Source: Halanaerobiaceae bacterium (GTDB taxonomy: Bacteria > Bacillota > Halanaerobiia > Halanaerobiales > Halarsenatibacteraceae). Taken from it: 35,882 nt of DNA. The notes under the pieces are model-generated. The model worked only from the letters and a program-made list of their open reading frames with translations. It did not search any database and was not told where the DNA came from. Made by a program: the position numbers and the translations under genes. Below, one piece after another: positions 32,105 through 35,882 of this stretch. Each line of letters starts with the position of its first letter. Position 1 is the stretch's first letter. The stretch is from NCBI GenBank assembly GCA_003554685.1, contig PWHA01000123.1, forward strand, positions 1-35,882, given 5' to 3'.

Positions 32105-33139
32105 CTAATCTTCTTCAAAAAAGGCCTGCTGGCGGGAGCGGGGAAGTTCTATCTCCAGATGCTGATAGGCTGCCCGGGTGGCCTTCCGGCCCCGGGGAGT
32201 TCTTTCCAGAAAACCGAGCTGCAGCAGGTAGGGCTCATAAACATCCTCTATGGTTTCACATTCCTCGCTGATGGCTGCTGAAATGGTCTTGAGACCGACC
32301 GGGCCGCCCCCAAATTTCTGGATGATGGTCTTAAGCAGCCGGTGATCTATTTTATCCAGACCCATTTCATCAACCTCCAGGAGTTTCAGGGCCTCCCGAA
32401 CCACCTCAGGGGTGATGGCGCCATCGGCCCGAACCTGGGCAAAATCCCTGATTCTCTTTAAGAGGCGGTTGGCAATCCGGGGTGTTCCCCGGGAACGGCG
32501 GGCAATTTCACCGGCTCCCTCGTGGGAGATATCCACCTCCAGAATCCGGGCTGATCTCCGAACAATCTCGGCCAGCTCCTCTCGGCTGTAGAACTCCAGC
32601 CGGTTAATAACTCCAAATCTATCCCTCAGCGGTGAGGAAAGCTTGCCGGCCCGGGTGGTGGCTCCCACCAGGGTGAAATGAGGTAGATCCAGGCGGACCG
32701 AGCGGGCCGAGGGCCCCTTCCCGATCATGATGTCCAGACCGTAGTCCTCCATTGCCGGATATAAAACCTCCTCCACCACCCGGTTCAGGCGGTGAATTTC
32801 ATCAATAAAAAGAATATCCTGCTCGGAAAGGTTGGTTAAAATTGAAGCCAGATCTCCCGGTCTCTCGATAGCCGGGCCGCTGGAGGTGTGGATGTTGACA
32901 TTCATTTCATTGGCAATAATATTGGCCAGGGTGGTCTTGCCCAGCCCGGGCGGGCCGTAGAGCATAACATGATCCAGAGCATCGCCCCGTTCGCTGGCAG
33001 CCTGAATAAATATATTCAGTTTTTCTTTAACCTTCTCCTGACCTATATAGTACTCCAGTCTGGTAGGACGCAGAGTTTTATCGAGCATGTCATCCTCTTC
33101 TTCCCGGGGAGATACGACTCTTTTTTTATCCTGATCCAT
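32105..33139 (-). CDS. ruvB: Holliday junction branch-migration helicase RuvB
   Basis: AAA+ motor that drives branch migration with RuvA. From ATG 33139 it has 344 aa: Walker A GPPGLGKT (62-69), Walker B FIDEIH (111-116), GATTRAGKLSSPLRDRFG as sensor 1/arginine-finger region, and a C-terminal winged helix with LGFLERTPRGRKAT. AAGGAG lies nine bases before the ATG. A TTG at 33160 in the same frame lacks a ribosome-binding site. A spacer of about 167 bp separates it from ruvA, where many genomes have contact. Confidence 0.97.
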   Translation of the reverse strand: MDQDKKRVVSPREEEDDMLDKTLRPTRLEYYIGQEKVKEKLNIFIQAASERGDALDHVMLYGPPGLGKTTLANIIANEMNVNIHTSSGPAIERPGDLASILTNLSEQDILFIDEIHRLNRVVEEVLYPAMEDYGLDIMIGKGPSARSVRLDLPHFTLVGATTRAGKLSSPLRDRFGVINRLEFYSREELAEIVRRSARILEVDISHEGAGEIARRSRGTPRIANRLLKRIRDFAQVRADGAITPEVVREALKLLEVDEMGLDKIDHRLLKTIIQKFGGGPVGLKTISAAISEECETIEDVYEPYLLQLGFLERTPRGRKATRAAYQHLEIELPRSRQQAFFEED

Positions 33140-33306
33140 AAAAAATAACTCCTTCCCCAAAATTTACTCTTTCCTGCAAGGAATAAGGGATAGTGCTGCC
33201 TTAAATTAAATGTTCAATTTTACATGGGTAATTTATTTTTAACCGGAATCTGTTAGCTAATCTGCAAAATAAGTACTCTGATTTGAGAAATAATTATATC
33301 TGGATT

Positions 33307-33894
33307 TTAATCCTGACCCAGGAAAAGCAGTACCTGGCGGATTTTTTCTTCCAGATTATCCTCCGGCTCAATCTCCATTTCTTCCAGGGCAGAATTGACC
33401 TCGCTGTCGCTGTAGCCCAGATTGTTAAGAGCCGAGTAAAGCTCATCATCCCGGGCAAAGCTGGCGGCGGTATCGGAAAAGCTTTCGCCTGCCACCAGGT
33501 CATCAACCCTGCTCTTTAATTCCAGAATCATACGCTGGCCGCTCTTGGGTCCGATACCCTTTACTTCCTTTAAGATATTGAGATTTTCATTAAGTATGGC
33601 CCGGGCAAAACGGTCCGGGGACAGTGTGGATATTATATTTAAAGCCACCCGGGGTCCGATTCCCGATACCGTCAGAAGCTCCTGAAACATCTGCCGGTGG
33701 GACTTGCGGGTGAAACCGAAGAGCTCCAGAGCATCCTCCCGGACATGGGTGTGAATATAAAGTTCACAGTCCCTGCCGGTTTCAACTCCGGCCATGGTGG
33801 TGGGCACTGTTACCTGATATCCCACATCATTAACATCTACAATTACCTGGTCCTCCCTGCGGGAGATTACCTTTCCCCTGACAAAGCCTATCAT
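33307..33894 (-). CDS. ruvA: Holliday junction DNA-binding subunit RuvA
   Basis: Binds four-way junctions as a tetramer and loads RuvB. The 195-aa protein has the OB domain (1-62, MIGFVRGKV start), two helix-hairpin-helix motifs (VSGIGPRVALNIIS and VKGIGPKSGQRMILEL) and a C-terminal RuvB-binding domain (~150-195, NNLGYSDSEVNSAL). Its ATG overlaps the ruvC stop by 4 nt (ATGA), with GGGGTG upstream, so the two are translationally coupled. Confidence 0.97.
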   Translation of the reverse strand: MIGFVRGKVISRREDQVIVDVNDVGYQVTVPTTMAGVETGRDCELYIHTHVREDALELFGFTRKSHRQMFQELLTVSGIGPRVALNIISTLSPDRFARAILNENLNILKEVKGIGPKSGQRMILELKSRVDDLVAGESFSDTAASFARDDELYSALNNLGYSDSEVNSALEEMEIEPEDNLEEKIRQVLLFLGQD

Positions 33895-34388
33895 ACCAAT
33901 TCACCCCAGTTCTTTTTAACGGCATAATTGTGACCGTGGCAGATGGCCACCGCTATGGCATCAGCCTCATCATCAGAATCCGGTGCTGCTGGCAGGTTGA
34001 GGAGAGCTTTGACCATTTCCTGAACCTGATGCTTGCTGGCCCGGCCGTAACCCACCACCGCCTGTTTGACCTGAAGGGGGGTATACTCATAGACTTCAAG
34101 CCCCCGGCGGGAGCCGGCCAGAAGGATAACTCCCCGGGCCTGTCCCACGCGGATTGCTGTCTTGACATTTTTATTAAAAAATAGTTCCTCCACTGCCATA
34201 TGCCCGGGTTTTAAACTATTAATGAGTTCTGAAAGTTCCTGAAATAAATCATCCAGCCTGGTGATATCCTCTCTGTCAGAAGAAGTTGTTATTCTGCCGG
34301 AATCTATCAATTCAAAGGAGTTGCCCTGCTTCTCAAGCAGGGAATAACCTGTTGTTGCCAGTCCGGGGTCGATACCTAATATTCTCAC
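33891..34388 (-). CDS. ruvC: Holliday junction endonuclease RuvC
   Basis: Resolves four-way junctions by paired nicks. From GTG 34388 the protein starts MRILGIDPGLATTGYS and has 165 aa, with the acidic catalytic set Asp7, Glu67 (in AVEELFF), Asp140 and Asp143 (in DDEADAIAVAICHG). Another GTG nine bases upstream (34397) forms part of the ribosome-binding site GAGGTG and would add three non-homologous residues, so I reject it. It lies just after the yebC terminator and overlaps ruvA. Confidence 0.96.
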   Translation of the reverse strand: MRILGIDPGLATTGYSLLEKQGNSFELIDSGRITTSSDREDITRLDDLFQELSELINSLKPGHMAVEELFFNKNVKTAIRVGQARGVILLAGSRRGLEVYEYTPLQVKQAVVGYGRASKHQVQEMVKALLNLPAAPDSDDEADAIAVAICHGHNYAVKKNWGELV

Positions 34389-34411
34389 CAAGTTCACCTC
34401 ATCTTAAATAG

Positions 34412-34437
34412 TAAAAGACACTGAGGTATCAGTGTCT
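34412..34437 (-). terminator. rho-independent terminator after yebC
   Basis: On the minus strand AGACACTGA and TCAGTGTCT form a perfect 9-bp stem with a 4-nt loop, followed by TTTACTATTT. It lies about 25 bp upstream of ruvC, so ruvC needs read-through or its own promoter. Confidence 0.8.
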
Positions 34438-34472
34438 CAGGCAAAAAATCAGGCCTCATTGCTTTTGCCGGT

Positions 34473-35228
34473 TTATTCTTCCAGTGCAGCCATGATTTCT
34501 TCAGGAATATCGAAGTTTGCATAGACCTCCTGAATATCATCGTGATCCTCAAGCTCTTCCATCAATCTTAAAATCTCTTTGGCCTGAGAACCATCAAGTT
34601 CAACGGTGTTATTGGGGCTCATGACAATATCAGAATCATCAAATTCATAGCCTGCTTCTTCCAGCCTTTCCTTGACCTGCATGAATTCTTTGTCATCGGT
34701 GAATATCTGGATGAGATCCTCTTCTTCCTGAATATCCTCTGCTCCGGCCTCCAGGGCCTCCAGCATAACCTTATCCAGGTCATATTCTCCGCTGCTGTTA
34801 TCGAGAATCAGCTGGCCCCGGCGCTCAAACATCCAGGCCACACAGCCGGATTCACCCAGATTGCCACCGTGCTCTGATAAAATATGGCGGATTTCTGAAG
34901 CAGTGCGGTTGCGATTATCGGTCGTTATCTCCAGGAAAAGGGCCACTCCTCCCGGCCCGTAACCTTCGTAATTAAAGCTTTCATAATCGACACCCTCAAG
35001 TTCTCCGGTGCCCCGCTTGATTGCCTTCTCAATATTTTCATTGGGCATGTTGTTATTTTTAGCCTTCTCAATGGCCATTCTTAAATCCGGATTGAACTCG
35101 GGATCTCCTCCACCCTCCCGGGCCGCTACAGCTATTCTCCGGCTCAGTTTGGAAAAGAGCTTGGCCCGGCGGCGATCTTCCTTCTGTTTTTTATGCTTGA
35201 TATTGGCCCATTTTGAATGTCCGGCCAT
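34473..35228 (-). CDS. yebC: YebC/PmpR family protein (YebC-type)
   Basis: A 251-aa YebC-type protein. It starts MAGHSKWANIKHKKQKED, invariant in the family, followed by NMPNENIEKAIKRGTG and YEGYGPGGVA. Members have been described as transcription regulators, and more recently as factors easing ribosome stalling at proline runs; which applies here is not shown. The ATG has GGGGGG six bases upstream. It has its own promoter, a terminator on each side, and lies next to ruvC as in many bacteria. Confidence 0.97.
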   Translation of the reverse strand: MAGHSKWANIKHKKQKEDRRRAKLFSKLSRRIAVAAREGGGDPEFNPDLRMAIEKAKNNNMPNENIEKAIKRGTGELEGVDYESFNYEGYGPGGVALFLEITTDNRNRTASEIRHILSEHGGNLGESGCVAWMFERRGQLILDNSSGEYDLDKVMLEALEAGAEDIQEEEDLIQIFTDDKEFMQVKERLEEAGYEFDDSDIVMSPNNTVELDGSQAKEILRLMEELEDHDDIQEVYANFDIPEEIMAALEE

Positions 35229-35267
35229 AATAATCCCCCCTACTGTAAACCCTAAACACTGACTTTT

Positions 35268-35296
35268 ATTTTAACATAATTCCCCTGCTATTGCAA
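35268..35296 (-). promoter_or_regulatory. sigma-A promoter of yebC
   Basis: TTGCAA (35296-35291) and TAAAAT (35273-35268) are spaced by 17 bp on the minus strand. It abuts the T-tract of the preceding terminator, making yebC a separate transcription unit. Confidence 0.75.
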
Positions 35297-35329
35297 AAGA
35301 AAAAGCCTTCAGCTGCAGAGGCTGAAGGC
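35294..35329 (-). terminator. strong rho-independent terminator after the two small genes
   Basis: GCCTTCAGC and GCTGAAGGC form a perfect 9-bp stem with a 7-nt loop; TTTTTCTTTT follows on the minus strand. It ends the rnpB-proximal unit. Confidence 0.92.
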
Positions 35330-35337
35330 GGGAAATT

Positions 35338-35559
35338 CTATTCGTTCATTTTCTTTCTTAAGTTCTCTATCAGTTTTTCCAGCCGGGCTCGATTGCCGTT
35401 CTCCCATTCCTCAATAAACTGCTGCAATTTCTCCCGATCTCTTTCGTTTAGTTTGCTGAGCTCCTCTTCATATCTTTCTTCGTCCAGAAAAACCTTGTTG
35501 AGAGATTCCACCGCTTTCTTCATGGGATACTGAATTTTATAATAGACTTTATCAGTCAT
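35338..35559 (-). CDS. small hypothetical protein (73 aa), charged and helical
   Basis: I do not recognise this protein. From ATG 35559 it is 73 aa, starting MTDKVYYKIQYPMKKAVESL. It has no cysteine, signal peptide or membrane helix; from about residue 20 it is dominated by Glu, Lys, Arg and Leu in a pattern suggesting a helical hairpin or coiled coil. AGGTGAT precedes the ATG. An ATG farther upstream is in frame but lies in the preceding gene without a ribosome-binding site. It overlaps the upstream small gene by 8 nt (ATGACTGA), so the two are probably made together. Confidence 0.7.
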   Translation of the reverse strand: MTDKVYYKIQYPMKKAVESLNKVFLDEERYEEELSKLNERDREKLQQFIEEWENGNRARLEKLIENLRKKMNE

Positions 35560-35770
35560 AACTATCACCTTCCAGCCGGGCGACAATTTTCTTGAGTTCG
35601 GGGATTCCATCACGGTCCATGAATCTCAGGTAACCTTCCAGAGTAATAACCCGGTTATCAAGGATCTTATCGTCAATATCCACTTCGTCCAGATTGAGTC
35701 TTTTAAGTCTTTTGATCACCAGGCTGATATCTTCCATGGCCTCCATGACTAAAGATTTTCCCTCTGGCAT
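35552..35770 (-). CDS. small hypothetical protein (72 aa)
   Basis: Not recognised. It starts MPEGKSLVMEAMEDISLVIK, is acidic and probably all-helical apart from a short NRVITLEGYLRF segment, and has no membrane region or cysteine. AGGTGG lies 6 nt before ATG 35770, the best initiation signal here. Extending the frame upstream runs into RNase P RNA, so longer versions are not credible. It lies directly after rnpB and is coupled to the next small gene. Confidence 0.65.
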   Translation of the reverse strand: MPEGKSLVMEAMEDISLVIKRLKRLNLDEVDIDDKILDNRVITLEGYLRFMDRDGIPELKKIVARLEGDSYD

Positions 35771-35804
35771 AAAGCCCCACCTCATCATTTGAGATTTAAT
35801 AAAA

Positions 35805-35882
35805 TCGGCAGGCTGATCTGTAAGCCGAGTTCTGTGTTGATGGTCATCCATCTAGCCTGACAGTTGCCTGCCAGGTCCAGCG
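35805..35882 (-). ncRNA. rnpB: RNase P RNA, 3' portion (runs off right edge)
   Basis: On the minus strand the conserved 3' core is present: CTAGATGGATGACCATC, then ACAGAACTCGGCTTACAG, matching the E. coli segments CCTAGATGAATGACTGTC and ACAGAACCCGGCTTATCG. The terminal bases CAGCCTGCC should close helix P1 with the 5' end outside the window. A protein frame crossing this stretch is incidental. The 3' end is estimated. Confidence 0.93.

Overview
All recognisable genes in this window are read from the minus strand, so the natural reading direction is from the right edge to the left. Gene content and order are the classic low-GC Gram-positive (Firmicutes) housekeeping series: rnpB (3' part), two small unknown genes, yebC, ruvC-ruvA-ruvB, queA, tgt, yajC, lepB, secD-secF, a phasin-like gene, an AarF/UbiB kinase, recJ, apt, relA, dtd, a metallo-beta-lactamase hydrolase, a SurA_N/TPR membrane protein, hisS, aspS, an aldehyde dehydrogenase, 6S RNA, rarA, yigZ, an Rrf2 regulator, nifS/iscS, nifU/iscU, mnmA, and the promoters and first bases of a 16S rRNA gene at the left edge. 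Very acidic proteins, GC-rich coding DNA and AT-rich spacers suggest an anaerobic halophile of the Halanaerobiales (Halarsenatibacter/Halanaerobium-like). That placement is inference; the Firmicutes-type gene order is seen directly.

Right part (about 20.5-35.9 kb): RNase P RNA, Holliday-junction processing (ruvCAB), queuosine synthesis (queA, tgt), protein export (yajC, lepB, secDF), DNA repair (recJ) and purine salvage (apt). Middle (about 10.6-20.4 kb): stringent response (relA), tRNA proofreading (dtd), a glyoxalase-II-like hydrolase, a membrane-anchored SurA_N/TPR protein and two aminoacyl-tRNA synthetases. Left part (1-10.5 kb): a class-3-like aldehyde dehydrogenase, 6S RNA, rarA, then Fe-S/thiolation genes. 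IscS and IscU, under a probable IscR-like Rrf2 regulator, would supply sulfur to MnmA for tRNA 2-thiouridine. The window ends in tandem rRNA promoters.

Most of the window is ordinary. The points that stand out are: (1) the tgt gene encodes Gly266 where the family has its catalytic aspartate (Asp264 in E. coli), with the rest of the active site intact; (2) an unlabelled 6S RNA gene with its own consensus promoter, in the same position as bsrA of Bacillus subtilis; (3) a roughly 220-bp MITE-like element with 21-bp inverted repeats and an 8-9 bp target duplication between hisS and aspS; (4) spacers built largely from short, decayed tandem duplications (periods 10-44 bp), one of which has copied the rarA ribosome-binding region; (5) a 20-bp sequence shared between the ends of hisS and queA that looks like transposon debris; (6) hydrophilic Ser/Asn/Asp-rich inserts in MnmA and RecJ. 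I found no CRISPR array, phage, defence island or intact transposase gene.
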